A DNA stretch of 64,000 nt from Gnetum montanum. Taxonomy: Eukaryota; Streptophyta; Gnetopsida; Gnetales; Gnetaceae. Below the pieces are notes generated by a model. The model saw only the letters and a list, made by a program, of their open reading frames with translations. It did not search any database and was not told the DNA's origin. A program made the translations under genes and the position numbers. Of the stretch, positions 32,426-44,641 are shown one piece after another (the stretch's first letter is position 1; each line of letters begins with the position of its first letter). Location of the stretch: assembly GCA_015680685.1 (NCBI GenBank), contig MNCI01014738.1:246318-310317 (forward strand), given 5' to 3'.

Positions 32426-34087
32426 TGTAGTGACCAGAAATGTTGACTACTGGAAAACACTGAGGGGTCAGCGGGCATGACTGTTTTTACCCCATAACTA
32501 TGGGAGGGCCGTGCTGGGTGTGTGTGCAGATACAGGGTGCCCTGAATGGTTTGGTCGATCAGACAAGGACTTAATCGGCGTCTATATAGCATTTTGCAAC
32601 ATATGGTTTTGAAAATGGGAACAAAAATATGGTGTAATGCTTGAAGGTAAATAAGGCAGAAAAAATAGTGTACAATGCTATAAAGTAGAAAAAGTAAAAT
32701 GAAGTTAGAAACATGCATCACTCCAAAGCTACAAGTTTGCTCTGTTGAGGTGGATACAATTAGTTACACAGCGTGATGAAGTGCAGAGATCCCAAGAGTA
32801 ACCAGGATGTGTGGAGCAAAATAGATTGTGTGCTTGGGCATGGCTTTGGGTGCTAACAATATGGAAATTCTACCAAGGTGGTAGAGAGGGAATGGAGCAG
32901 AATGTCTGCTGAATGAGCTAACTATTTCTAGCTTCGCATAGAAAGCTTACAGTGCTTGATGTTACAATGTGCAGGAATGAGAACTTGAATGCTAGAGCAA
33001 ATGCCAGAGGAAAACTCAAGGAATCGGGGAGAATTCCTCACTTTTTAAATGCTACTTCTTGAAAAAAATTTTGAACTGTTTGAATTTTTCTTGTTAGGGT
33101 ATTTATAGGATCAAGGGCATGCGAAAGGGGTAGTTTGGATGCCACGTGCCATGGGCCCACGTTGACTCACTGGCACCACATGTGCCATGTATGACTGTTG
33201 GACCTGCGAGATCGTTGTAGTGCAAACCTGCTATGCCATAACTGTGAGCCTGCAACATTGTAATTGTGTCGTGAACGTCTAGAGACATGTGCCAACGGTC
33301 CAATTAGGTGAAGCACATTGATGTCACACAACCACTCGCATGCCTTGTTGTTCTTTGTAGCATAGCATGCTTGGCTTAGCATAGCACCTTATTGTACGTT
33401 CTGTTACATGTGTGTTGCATGCTTGCTACACTATGCTATGCTACATAGCATAGTGTAGCGTAGCAATTGACCTTAATCATGAAAACCTTGCCGATTTGGA
33501 AACTTTGTTTCCTGCGATGCAAGAATTGCAAACTTTGCCGATTCTACCCTTTAAGATGCCTTCTATCTCTTCCATAGCATTGCTACACCTTGCTGTGCCA
33601 TGTAGCTTAGTGTAGTGTAGCAGCAGACATGGTCCACCGCTTCCTGACGAAAAGGGACATTGTTGAAAGACTTGAAATTGAGTGTGGGGACTGGTTGTCA
33701 TACTGTTTCCATACTACACTACATCATGTGGTGTAGCGTAGCGTAGCACTCCATTCTGCAATCATCTTCTGAAGCTTGCTATGATACATAGTGATGCATA
33801 GCATAGCGTAGCAGACTTTGTAACTTAGAAAAATTGTCGAAGAGTTTCGTGCATCTGAAATGCTGCTGCCAACTCTACACATCGTTTCTGAGTAGGCTGT
33901 CGGCTGGGTAGGCTACTTAGGTGGACAGGAAAGATGACACATAGAGCCTGTCTACACCTAAAGTAGAAAATTTTCCAAACTGGTTGGCCTAGATTCGGAG
34001 GGTTCTCCTACCAAAGGACTACCATGTTTGTGCAAATTGCAAGTCCTAGTCAAGCAAGAATGATTTGAAATTTTTTGGGGTGTTTCA
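32426..34087 (-). repeat. LTR D in the tandem array
   Basis: 1,662 bases, plus-strand borders TGTAGTGACC and GGTGTTTCA (element strand TGAAACACC...GGTCACTACA). The flanks differ (CCAGT on the left, AACCT on the right), so it is not a simple solo LTR but a recombinant junction. Palindromes such as CTATGCTACATAGCATAG at about 33,430-33,450. Confidence 0.85.
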
Positions 34088-35034
34088 AACCTTGCCTCCT
34101 GGGATGTCACTACCTCATTTCACAAAATACAATGGGGAAGGGGATCCCAACACACATCTTGTTACATTTAGGTCCAAATCCCTTCATCTACAACAATGGC
34201 CACACATGATCATTTGAGTCTTTGCCATGTCTTTGACCGAAAAAGCCTTGGATTGGTACTGCACACTACCATGCTCCTCGATTTCAACCTTAGAGGACTT
34301 GCTAACCTAGTTTGTGACATGTTTCAAGTACAACTTGAGACTAGAAGTCACACTAGATTAGTTGATGAGCATGAAGTAGGACCCACTGGAGCTGGTCCAA
34401 ATGTTCTTACAGTGGTGGAGCACTACCCTCAATTAAATCCACGAGCCTATTGCGGAGGCCCATTTGTTTGCTATTTTCAAAGGTGCAATGAATGACTTCA
34501 TCAAGTCTAAGTTGTACTATCTCACTCCCTACACTCTTAGTTAGGCTTTTTCCTAGACTAAGAGCATTCATGACATGGTTGAGGCAAGCAAAGACCTAGC
34601 TTATGTTGCATACAAGAATACCTTCACCAAGAAGGAGAAGGAAAAAGATAAGGCTACAAAAGCCATAGTGGCTGTTGTGGCCAATGAGGCCAAACCCAAT
34701 AACAATAGTAATAAGAAAAATAAGAAACCAGCCAGAACAAAAACTAACCCCATGCCCAAGGAGGGCAACGCACTACAACCTTCCACATCTACACCTGAAA
34801 CATATTCAGTCCCTAAACTAAACTTTGAGCATAAAGATAGCTCAAAATATACCCTATTACTTGTTAAGCCTTTGGATCTTCTGAAGCAACTACCAGCAGC
34901 AGGGTACATCCAATACAAGTGGATGTCAGAAGAGGGAGCCAGGAAGCATTAGCAGTATTTTGAGCTCCTTAGGAACACCTCCATGGCTTTGCCCAATGAG
35001 CCCCTAGTTCCTAAGGGTTTTAGGCTGGACCAGT
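34088..35034 (+). pseudogene. Gag slice 2
   Basis: Second copy of the gag slice, from AACCT (34,088-34,092) to CCAGT (35,030-35,034). Its longest open stretch (34,575-34,952, 125 codons) covers the lysine-rich region and LLKQLPAAGYIQYKWMSEEGARKH. Stops at the same CAG-derived sites as slice 1, so some decay preceded the duplication. Confidence 0.8.
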
Positions 35035-36667
35035 TGTAGTGACCAAGGGGTCAGGCGTGACAGTTTTGACCCTGTACCCATGGGAGGGCCATGTTGGGTG
35101 TGTGTGTGGATACAAGGCTCCCTAAATGATCTAGTCAATCAGACAAGGACTTAATCGGTGTCTATATAGGCTTCTTAAATATATGGTTTTGAAAACGGGA
35201 ATGAAAATACGGTGTAATTCTTGAAAGTAAATAAGGAAGAAAAAATAGTATACAATGCTGTAAAGTAGAAAAAGTAAAATGTAGTTAGAAACATGCACCG
35301 CTCTGAAGCTACAATTTTGCTCTATCGAGGTGGATATAGTTGGTTGCACAATGTGATGAACTGCAGAGATCTCGAGAGTAACCAGGACATGTGGAGGAAA
35401 ACAAATTGTGTGCTTGGGTGTGGCTTTGGGCACTAACAATACAGGAATTCTACCAAGGTGGTAGAAAGGGGGTGGAGTAGAATGCCTACTAAATGAGCTA
35501 ACTATTTCTAGCATCGAATAGAAAGCTTACAGTGCTTAATGTTACAATGTGTGGGAAAGAGACCTTGAATGCCAGAGCAAATGCTAGAGGAAAAGTCAAG
35601 GAATCAAGGAGGATTCCTCACTTTTTGAATGCTACTTTTCCAAAAAACTTTCGAACCATTTGAATGCTTCTTGTTGGGGTATTTATAGGATCAAGGGCAC
35701 GCAAAAGGGGTGCTTTGGATGCCATGTGCCCTGGGCCTACGTTGACTCGCTAGCATCACATGTGTCATGTATGACCGTTGGACTTGCGAGACCATTGTAG
35801 TGCAAACCTGCTATGCCATAACTACAAGCCTGCCATGTTGTAATTGCATCGTTAGCATCTGGAGACGTGTGCCAATGGTCCAATTAGCTGAAGTGCATTG
35901 ATGTCGCACAACCACTCGCATGCCTTGTTGTGCTTTATAGCGTAGCATGCTTGGCATAGCATAGCACCTTGTCATGCATTCCATTACATGTGTGTTGCAT
36001 GCTTGCTACACTATGCTACGGTACGTATTGTAGTGTAGCATAGTAACCGTCCTTAGTCACGAAAACTTTGCCAATTTGCAAACTTTGTTTCCTGCGATGC
36101 AAGACTTGCAAACTTTGCCAATTCTGCCCTTTGAGCTTCCTTGTGTATCTTCCGTAGGATTGCTACACCTTGGTACACCATGTAGCTTAGCTTAGCATAG
36201 CAGCAAACATGGTTTGCTACTTCCTGATGGAAAGGAACATTGTTGAAGCACCTAAAATTAGGCATGGGGACTGGCTGTGAGGCTATTTCCATACTATGCT
36301 ACATCACGTGGCATAGCGTAGCATAGCACTCCATTCAACAATCATCCTCTAAAGCTGGCTATGCTACATAGTGAGGCGTAGCGTAGCGTAGTAGACTTCG
36401 TGACTTAGAAAACTTGCCAAATTGTTTTGTGCATCCAAAATGCTATTGCCAACTCCGTGCATCGTTTCTGAGCAGGCTGTCGACTGGATAGGCTACTTAG
36501 GTGGATAGGTAGGATGACCCGTAGAGCCTATCTACATCTAAAGCAGAAAATTTGCCAAACTGGCCAGCCCAGATTCAGAGCATTCTCCTCCTAAAGAACT
36601 ACCGTGTTCGCGAGAATTGCAAGGCCTGGTGAAGTAAGAATGATTTCAAATTTTTTGTGGTATTTCA
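35035..36667 (-). repeat. LTR E in the tandem array
   Basis: 1,633 bases. Begins TGTAGTGACC on plus but has lost a short internal piece right after it compared with LTR D (the ACTACTGGAAAACACTG part). Ends GGTATTTCA, followed by AACCT. Confidence 0.83.
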
Positions 36668-37612
36668 AACCTTTCCTCATGAGATGTCACTGCTCCATCT
36701 CATGAAATACAACATGAAAGGGGATCCTAATGCACATTGTTACATTTAGGTGTGAATCCCTTCTTCTGCAATAATGACCACACATGATCATTTGAGTTTT
36801 TGACATTTCCTTGATTGAAAAAGGCCTGAATTGGTACCGCACACTACCATGCTCCTCCATTTCAACCCTAGAGGGGTTGCTGACCTAGTTTCTGACACGA
36901 TTCAAGTACAACTTGAGACCAAAAGTCACACTGGATCAGCTGATGAGCATGAAGTAGGATCCACTTGAGCCGATCCAAAAGTTCATACAGTGGTGGAGCA
37001 CTACCCTCAATGAAATTCGCAAGCCTATTGCAGAGGCCCATTTGTTAGCTATTTTCGAAGGTGCAATGAATGAATTCATCAAGTCTAAGCTGTACTATCT
37101 CATTCCCTACACTCTTAGTTAGGCTTTTGCATAGACTAAGAGCATTTAGGATGCAGTCGAGGCAAGCAAAGACCTAGCCTATGTTGTATACAAGAATACC
37201 TTCACAAAGAAGAAGAAGGAAAAAGGTAAGGCTGCAAAAGCTATAGTGGCCACTGTGGCCAACAAGGACAAACCCAATAACAATAGTAATAAGAATAGCA
37301 AGAAACTATCCACAACAAAAACTAACCCCATGCCCAAGGAGGGCAACACACTGCAACCTTCCACATCTACACCTGAAACATCTGCAGCGCCTAAACCAAA
37401 CTTTGAGCATAAAGATCGCTCGAAATATACCCTATTGCTTGTTAAGCCTTTGGATCCTTTAAAGCAACTAGTGGTAGAAGGGTACATCCAACACAAGAGG
37501 ATGTTAGAAGAGGGAGCCAAGAAGAATTAGTGGTATTTTGAGCTCCTTAGGAACACCTCCTTGGCTTTGCCAAGTGATCCCCTAGTTCCTATAGGTTTTA
37601 GGTTGGACCGGT
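36668..37612 (+). pseudogene. Gag slice 3
   Basis: Third copy of the gag slice, from AACCT (36,668-36,672) to CCGGT (37,608-37,612). Open stretch 37,246-37,530 carries MATVANKDKPNNNSNKNSKK and LEEGAKKN. It shares the TAG stops of slices 1 and 2. Confidence 0.8.
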
Positions 37613-39272
37613 TGTAGCGACTAAAAACGTCAACTGCTGGAAAACACTGAGGGTTTAGCGAGTGCGATAGTTTCCACCCTATACCTGTGGGAGGGTCGTG
37701 CTAGGTGTGTGTGGATATGGGGCACCCTGAATGGTCTGGTTGATCAGACAGGGACTTAATTAGCATCAATATAGCCTTTTGCAACATATGGTTTTGAAAA
37801 TGGGGACGAAAACATTAAATAAAGCTTGAAAGTAAATAAAGCTGAAAAAAGTAGTGTAAAACGCAAAAATAAGCAAGAAAAAAAATAAAATACAGTTAGA
37901 AAAATGCACCGCTTGGAAGCTACAAGTTTTCTCTATTGAGGTCGATATAGTCGGTTGTACAGCGTGACAAAGTGTAGAGATCTTGAGAGTAACCAAGATG
38001 TGTGGAGCAAAAAAAGTCGTGCACTTGGGTGCTGGCTTAGGTGCTGATAATGTGAAGATTCTACCAAGGTGGTAGAAAGGGGATGGAGCAAAATGCCAAC
38101 TAAAAGAGCTAACTGTTCCTAGTGTCAAACAGAAAGCTTACAATTCTTGATGTTACAATGTGCATGAAAGAGGACTTGCATGCCAGAGTGAATGCGAGGG
38201 AGAGGAAAAGTTAAGGAATTGGGGAGAATCCCCTTATTTTTGAATGCTGCTTCTTGGAAAAAATTCCAAACCCTTTGAATGCTGCTTGTCAGGGTATTTA
38301 TAGGATCAAGGGCATATGAAAGGGACGGTTTGGATGCCACATGCCCTGGGCCCACGTTGACTTGCTGGTGCCACATGTGCCATGCATGACCGTTGGACAT
38401 GCATGGCTATTGTAATATGAGCTTGTCATGTCAAAACTATGCACCTACCACACCATAATTGCACCGTTAGCATCTGGAGATCTGTGCCAACAGTCCAATT
38501 AGGTGAAGTGCATTGATGTTGCACAACCACCTGCATGCCTTGTGCTTCGTATCGTAGCATGCTTAGCATAGCGTAGCACCTTGTCGTGCATTCCGCTACA
38601 TGTGTGTTGCATGCTTGCTATGCTATGCTACGCTATGTAGTGTAGCAATTGTCCTTAGTCGCGAAAGATTTTCCAATTTGCAAACTTTATTTCTTGTGAT
38701 GCAAGACTCATGAACTTTGCTGATTCTGCCCTTTGAGCTATCTTCTGTCTCTTCCGTAGGATTGCTACACCTCACTGTGCCATGTAGATCAGCGTAGCAT
38801 AGTAGTAGACATGGTCTGCCACTTCTTGATGGAAAGTGACATTGTCGAAGGACTTGAAATTGGATGTGGGAACTGGCTATGAAGTTGTTTCCATGCTACG
38901 CTATGTCACGTGGAATAGTGTACTGTAACACTTTGTTTTGCAATCATCTTCTGAAGCTTGCTATGCTACATAGTGAGGCGTAGCATAGCATAGCAAACTT
39001 CATGACTTAGAAAACTTGCCAAACTCGTTCGTGCATCTAGAATGCTACTGCCAACTTTGTGCATCATTTCTAAGTAGGCTGTCGATTAGGCAAGCTACTT
39101 AGGTGGAAAGGCAGGATGACCCATAGAGCCTATTTACACCTAAAGTAGAAAATTTGCTGAACTGTCCAACTGAGATTCGAAGCATTATTTCCTTGAGGAA
39201 CTTCCATAGTGCTTGCACGAATTTCAAGGCCTGGTGAAGCAAGAATGAATTCAAATTTTTCTGGGTGTTGCA
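37613..39272 (-). repeat. LTR F: 3' LTR of element C
   Basis: 1,660 bases, borders TGTAGCGACT and GGGTGTTGCA on plus. Unlike LTRs D and E, it is followed by a polypurine tract and 3' region, not by gag, so it is the 3' LTR of the minus-strand element C. Palindrome clusters at about 38,610-38,645 and 38,960-38,995. Confidence 0.85.
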
Positions 39273-40284
39273 TTGGCCCCTCTTTATCAACGTCTGGAGA
39301 ATAGGCTCGATAGAGGTCAGCAAAGAATACGAAACACCGTAATAGGTGAAATGTTGAGGTTGTCGCTCGGTGAGTGTTGAGACATCACTTGGCTACAATT
39401 GAGAGTGTTGCATTGGTTTTGCAGAGGTTAAGGCAGAGAGCAAAGATGATGTTTAGCAAGGTCCCTCATTGGAGTGCTCTGAGGGACTCTTTGACATTTT
39501 CATCTTTGGCTAGCGCTATTCTTCAACCTCTCGTAGGGTAGGTGTTTCTTTCATAGGATGAGTTTCATTACATCCATGAAGGATTTTGACCTACCTACAA
39601 ATGATTTCCATATGGCGATTTGTGTTACGCACGTCATGGAATTTGCACTCTGAAGTAGCTGAGCTAGTCGAGGCACTCGCTTTGCAACGCTATAACATTT
39701 TCTACTATCATGAGCTGTGCCCATAAGGGAAAAGGTCTTGCTGGCTGCTGGAATTGTTGAAGCTGTTGGGCATTGTTGTTGGTGTACGATGTCCAAAGAA
39801 GGAAGGCCAATAGCGACCTTGGCAACACCGGCGTGGAGGAGCTGGCCACAAAGACACCAAGGGTTGTTGCGGGTGCAGATGCACTAGAATCCCTGCCGAG
39901 GGTGCATGTTCTCAGTTTAGCTAAGGGATCAGCTACCACATAGCTAAACATCACATGAGCTGAGGTGTTCGCAGGGAGCTGGAATGTAAAAATATTATGG
40001 CTGGGCCAGAATACTGTTGGAACTCCAGCTATGGGAACTAGCCCAGGAACTATCATTAGAGCGATGGGCTGTGGAGACAGTAGGTTCAAAGGGCCAGTAT
40101 AATGCCATACAAAATCTTTGGAGGGTCAGCATGATGCCAAGGGTGGCATCGTCACATATGTCCCAGACCACATTCTCATTGAGTCGTGAACTGTGTCCTA
40201 GAGCTATGACATCCTACCCATGCGTCAACACCATGCATGCTCGTCTGATGCGTACTTGGTGTAGGTGCATGCTGGGGATGTGAC
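39273..40284 (-). pseudogene. Polypurine tract and 3' region of element C with conserved open frames
   Basis: The polypurine tract GATAAAGAGGGGCCAA (element strand) abuts the LTR. The 3' region has an uninterrupted 141-codon frame (40,089-39,664; PIALMIVPGLVPIAG, VMFSYVVADPLAKLRTCT, LLAFLLWTSYTNNN) and an overlapping frame (39,796-39,551; RVPRLAQLLQSANSMTC). Both match frames in element B. The product was not recognised. It may be an extra sense ORF or conserved UTR. Confidence 0.45.
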
Positions 40285-40660
40285 ATGAACCTAGTTTAAG
40301 GTCTTGGTAGACCATGTGTTGGTTTAAGGTCCCAATGGATTGCTATGCTAGTTTAACCTCCTAGTAGACAGTACATGCCAATTTATTGTCGTAGCGGACG
40401 AGCTGTGCCAATTTTACATCATGGTGGACTAGCAGTGCCAGTTTTACGTCATAGCAGATGGTTGCTACCAATTTATGTCATAGCGGACACTGCTCGATGC
40501 TGCTAGTTTATCGTCATTGCAGAAGCTACTTGGTACGATTGCCAGTTTATCATCATAGTAGACAGTTGTGACTGCTGCTAGTTTATCATCATTGCAGACA
40601 TTGTTTGGTGTGATTACCAGTTTATTGTCATAGCGAACGATGCTTTATTTTACCATTGTG
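40285..40660. repeat. Dyad-repeat tract after integrase, element C
   Basis: About ten units, for example CTAGTTTAAGGTCTTGGTAG, CAATTTATTGTCGTAGCGGA and GCTAGTTTATCATCATTGCA, with GTC/GAC arms. Homologous to 16,140-16,488. Confidence 0.75.
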
Positions 40661-40664
40661 CTTC

Positions 40665-41800
40665 AGATGTAGTATGGCTTGAGATATGAGTGATTCATCA
40701 AGTTGGCGAACTTGTTGCCATCCATGTTTGCAGCTTGAAGGCTCCATTCCCGAAAAATTTAGTGATCACATAAGGACCTTTCCAGTTGGTTGAGAATTTG
40801 CTCATGTGCTCTCGGACAGCCTTGAGGACAATGTCTTTCTTATGAACTAGTTGTCGATGCAAGTCTACACGGTGCTTCTACTACTGCTTGCTTTGGTAGT
40901 GCTTGATGCGTCTCAGCGTCTGCGCATGCCCCTCCTCCACTGAGTCAAGGTCGATGGTTCACAACTCATTGTTTTGGCCTTTGCTCACGACATCCGCAAG
41001 GATCATCTAGAGTGATGGTACCTATAACTCAAGAGGAAATAAAACTTCAGATCCATAAACAAGACTGTAAGGGGTCTTACTTATTGTAATTCTGCACATC
41101 ATTTAGTATGCCCACAGGATGTAGAGGATTTGCTCATGCCATCACCTCCTATTGTTGTTAAGCATCCACTTCAGCAAGTTGATGATGGACTTATTTGTCA
41201 CCTCTACCTACCCGTTTGCCTATGGATAATAAGGGGAAGAAAATGGTTGTCTAATGCCTAGGTTGCTACAAAAGGTTCGAGTTTCTGCACTACTGAACTG
41301 TGGCCAATTTTCGATCACAATAGACATTGGAAGCCCAAACCTTGTTACGATGTTGTCGAGGATGAAATGGCAGATTTGCTGAGACATTATCTTCCTTAGG
41401 GGAATAGCTTCCACCCACTTGGTAAAGCACTTAGTTGTAGTGATAATGAAGCTATGCCCTGTAGAGGAATTAGGCATCATAAGCCCTATGATGTCTAATT
41501 CCCATTGTTGGAAGGACCACATGATTTGCGTTGGGTGTAGATCTGTAGGCGAGATGTGTTTGAGATTTGCATATCTCTGGCACATGTCACACGTCTTGAC
41601 TTTCGACAGGCAGTCATGCTCCATGTGGGGCCAATAGTACCCTAGGCATCTAATTTTTGTAGCCATAGCCCTGGGTGCTATGTGTCCACTGCACAACCCC
41701 ACATGAACTTCATTAACTACCTTCTACACTTGCTCACCACCCACACATGCCAGCAATATCCCATTGTAGGAATGTCAGCATAGGACGTTATTCCCCATGA
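40665..41800 (-). pseudogene. Integrase of element C
   Basis: Homologous to the element B integrase. The 160-codon open part (41,702-41,220) has HIAPRAMATKIRCLGYYWPH and CDMCQRY (zinc-binding), WELDIIG (first catalytic Asp), and SIVIENWPQF, where the second catalytic aspartate reads Glu and NG reads NW. The C-terminal part (41,200-40,680) is broken by stops but keeps the GPY region (about 40,790-40,770). It is followed directly by the dyad tract. Confidence 0.83.
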
Positions 41801-41929
41801 GCATGTATTGCCGGGCAAGCTTATGGATTGCATCTCTTTGGGTAGATGTTAATCTACCTGGGGGTTCACCATGCTATAAATAAGTTTTCATGTTGGCATA
41901 CCACTCCTGGGTATCCGCAGCACTGACAG

Positions 41930-42958
41930 ATGCCATGTGTTTCACCTAAGTGATAGGCTCTGCACATTCTATAATCGAGGTTGGCAGGTTTGCCAAGGAA
42001 TGTGATGGAATGTTTAATGGAAGGGTAGCTAAGGCATCTACCATGGTGTTCTGGTTGCGTGGCACGTGTTGCACATCTATGGTTGCAAATTTATTATGTA
42101 GGATTTTTGCTAGATTCTAGTAGGATTGTAGGTGCATAGCCTTGCAAGCATAGACTTCAGTGATTTGATTCAAGACTAGTTGTGAATCTTCCCGGATTGC
42201 TAGTTGTTGTATGTGCAGCACTTAGGTAGTTAAGAGGCCTCTGAGTAGCCCTTCGTATTTTGCCACATTTTTGGTGCAAGGAAACGCAAATTGATAAGCT
42301 AATGGATGCATTTCCCTAGAGGGGAACGTGATTATATCAATAGTATTACCTCCTCGCGTGGTTGAGGCACCATCAAAATATAAGGTGGCTTCGAAATGTG
42401 ATAGGACGATGTTGACATTGCTAATGTATTCGTCTGGGAATTCGAGGTCTATGGTTGCCTGGTCATCAACTGGCGAGGCTATGAGTTGGGTTTCTATGGC
42501 TTGACCCTTTGTCGACGATTGACTTACATAGCGTAAATTGAACTCCACGGTTATTTCCTTCCATCGGGCTATCCTGCTTTTTGTATATGTTGTTAGTGAT
42601 AGCACAGAGTATATTTCTTTTGCAAATAATGTTGGTTATACTGTGGAATAGGTAATACCACCACTTTTTTAGTGCGAACACTAAGGCCAGGCAATTCCTC
42701 TCCACTTCATTATATTTTTCCTCATGTGCTATTAGCACATGACTCAGATAATACACTGGTATCTCATAGTTTTCATCTTGTTTCTAAAATAACAGTGTTA
42801 CGATAGATGTGTCGGAGGTGGTAAGGTAGATAAAGAAGGGCTTATCCCTTTTTGGTGGATCCACAGTAGGGAGGTATGGTAGTTCTTTCTTCAGGTCATC
42901 GAAGGCTTGTTGACACTGGGTCATCCATTCGAAGTTAACCCCTTTATTTACAAGATGT
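41930..42958 (-). pseudogene. RNase H pair of element C, cut by LTR G
   Basis: RT-linked RNase H part (42,958-42,560; NFEWMTQCQQAFDDLKKELP, YYLSHVLIAHEEKYNEVERN) and archaeal-type RNase H (about 42,410-42,060; LYFDGASTTRGG, AKYEGLLRGLL). The conserved AEY glutamate reads lysine. The RT side is cut exactly at an LTR terminus (42,959) after AAGATGT; element B continues with TGCATAGGG at that point, so element G was inserted here. Confidence 0.83.
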
Positions 42959-44641
42959 TGAAACACCCCAAAAAAAATATGGGGTCACCCTTGCTTCACT
43001 AGGCCCTTGTAGTCTGTAAAACACTATGGTGGTTCATCGGGAGGAGAATGTTCTAAGTTTAGGCTAGCCAGTTCAGAAAATTTTCTACTTTGAGCATGGA
43101 CAGGTTCTACATCATCCTGGCTATCCATCAAAGTAGTCTGCCCGACTAACAACCTGCTCAGAAATGGCACGCAAAGTTCGCAATAGCATTTAAGATACAC
43201 AGAAAATAGTTCAGCAAGTTTTCTAAGTCACAAAGTCTACTACGCTAAGCTACGCCTCGTAGCATAGCAAGCTTCAAAAGACGATGGCAGAACAAAGTGC
43301 TACACTACACTATGCCACATAGCGTAGCATGGCAATAGCTTCAATACCACTCCCCTCACCCATGGCCACATAGCATAGCATGTCTGCTACTACGCTAGAC
43401 TGAGCTATAAGGCGCAGTGAGGTGTAGCAATCCTGCGGAATAGATAGAAGGCAGCTCGAAGGGCAGAATTAGTGGAGTTTGTAAAACTTACATCGTAGGA
43501 GACAAAGTTTGCAAATCGGCAAAAATTTCATGACTAAGGCTAGTTACTACGCTACGTAGCATAGCATAGCGTAGCAAGCATGCAACATGTAGTAGAATGA
43601 ATGACAAGATGCTATGCCAAGCATGCTAAGTTGCAAAGCACAGTAAGGCATGTGGGTGGTTGTGCGACATCAATGCACTTCACCTAATTGGACTGTTGGC
43701 ACACATCTCCAGACGTTGATGTTGCAATTATGGCATGGCAGGCTTATAGTCATGACATAGCAGGTTTGCATTACAATGGTCTTGTGGGTCCAATGATTAT
43801 ACACAACACATGTGGCACCAGCAAGTGAATGTGGGCCCAAGGCACGTGGCATCCAAACCATCCCTTTTACGTGCCCTTGACCCTATAAATACCCCGAGGA
43901 GCAGTGCCCAGAAAAAAAGAAGGAAGATATTTGAGTTCATAATTTTAAACAAAATAGCATTCAAAAAGAGGTGAGGAATTCTCCTTGACTCCTTGACTTG
44001 GCATTTCCTTGGCATTCACTCTGGCATTCAAGTTCTCTTTCGCTCGCGTGGCAAAACGAAACATTGTAACCTCTTTGTTCAACATTCCAAATAGTGAGCA
44101 TCCTTGACTGACATTCCATTCTGTTTTTCCTTTCTACCACCTTGGTAGACCCATACATTATTAACACCTAAGTCTACCCTAAAGCACACCACCTGCTTTG
44201 CTTGATACTTCTTGGTCACTCTTGGGATCTCTACACTTTGTCACATTGTGCAATTGATTGTATCCACCCTGACAAAGAAAATCTATAGCTTCAGAGTGGT
44301 GCATATTTCTAACTACACTTTACTTTATTTCTTGCCTGCTATCCTGTTTGCATTATTTTTTCTATTTTATTCATTTTCAAGCATTACTTCGCATTGTTGT
44401 CGCATTTCCTGCTTTATTTACTTTCAAGCATTATTTTGCATTTCCATTCCATTTCAAAATTATATGTCACAAAAGGCTATATTGATGCTGACGTAAGTCC
44501 CTATCTAATCGACCAAACCATTCAGGGCACCTTGTATCTGCACACACTCCCAGCATGGCCCTCCCGCAGGTACGAGGTAGAAACTGTCGTGCCCGCCGAC
44601 CCCTCGGTGTTCTTTAGTAGTCGACATTTTCGGTCGCTACA
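42959..44641 (+). repeat. LTR G: 5' LTR of element G
   Basis: 1,683 bases, TGAAACACCCC to GGTCGCTACA. It is the full-length LTR with the clearest ends. TATA box CCCTATAAATACC at about 43,881-43,893. Palindrome clusters near 43,235-43,265, 43,300-43,330 and 43,550-43,580. Left flank is GATGT; the matching right flank was not found in the window. Confidence 0.88.

Larger units (their letters stand above)
30339..39272. repeat. Tandem array of LTR plus gag-slice units
   Basis: The order is LTR, gag slice, LTR, gag slice, LTR, gag slice, LTR, with all LTRs on minus and all gag slices on plus. LTR starts are 32,426, 35,035 and 37,613, so the period is 2,609 then 2,578 bases. Every gag slice begins AACCT and ends CCAGT or CCGGT at exact LTR termini. 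Unequal crossing over between the LTRs of two elements inserted in one gag would give this pattern. Confidence 0.85.

Noticed and set aside
32426-34087. LTR D as an ordinary solo LTR
   Set aside because: Its flanks (CCAGT and AACCT) do not match each other but match the flanks of neighbouring units, so it is an array junction.
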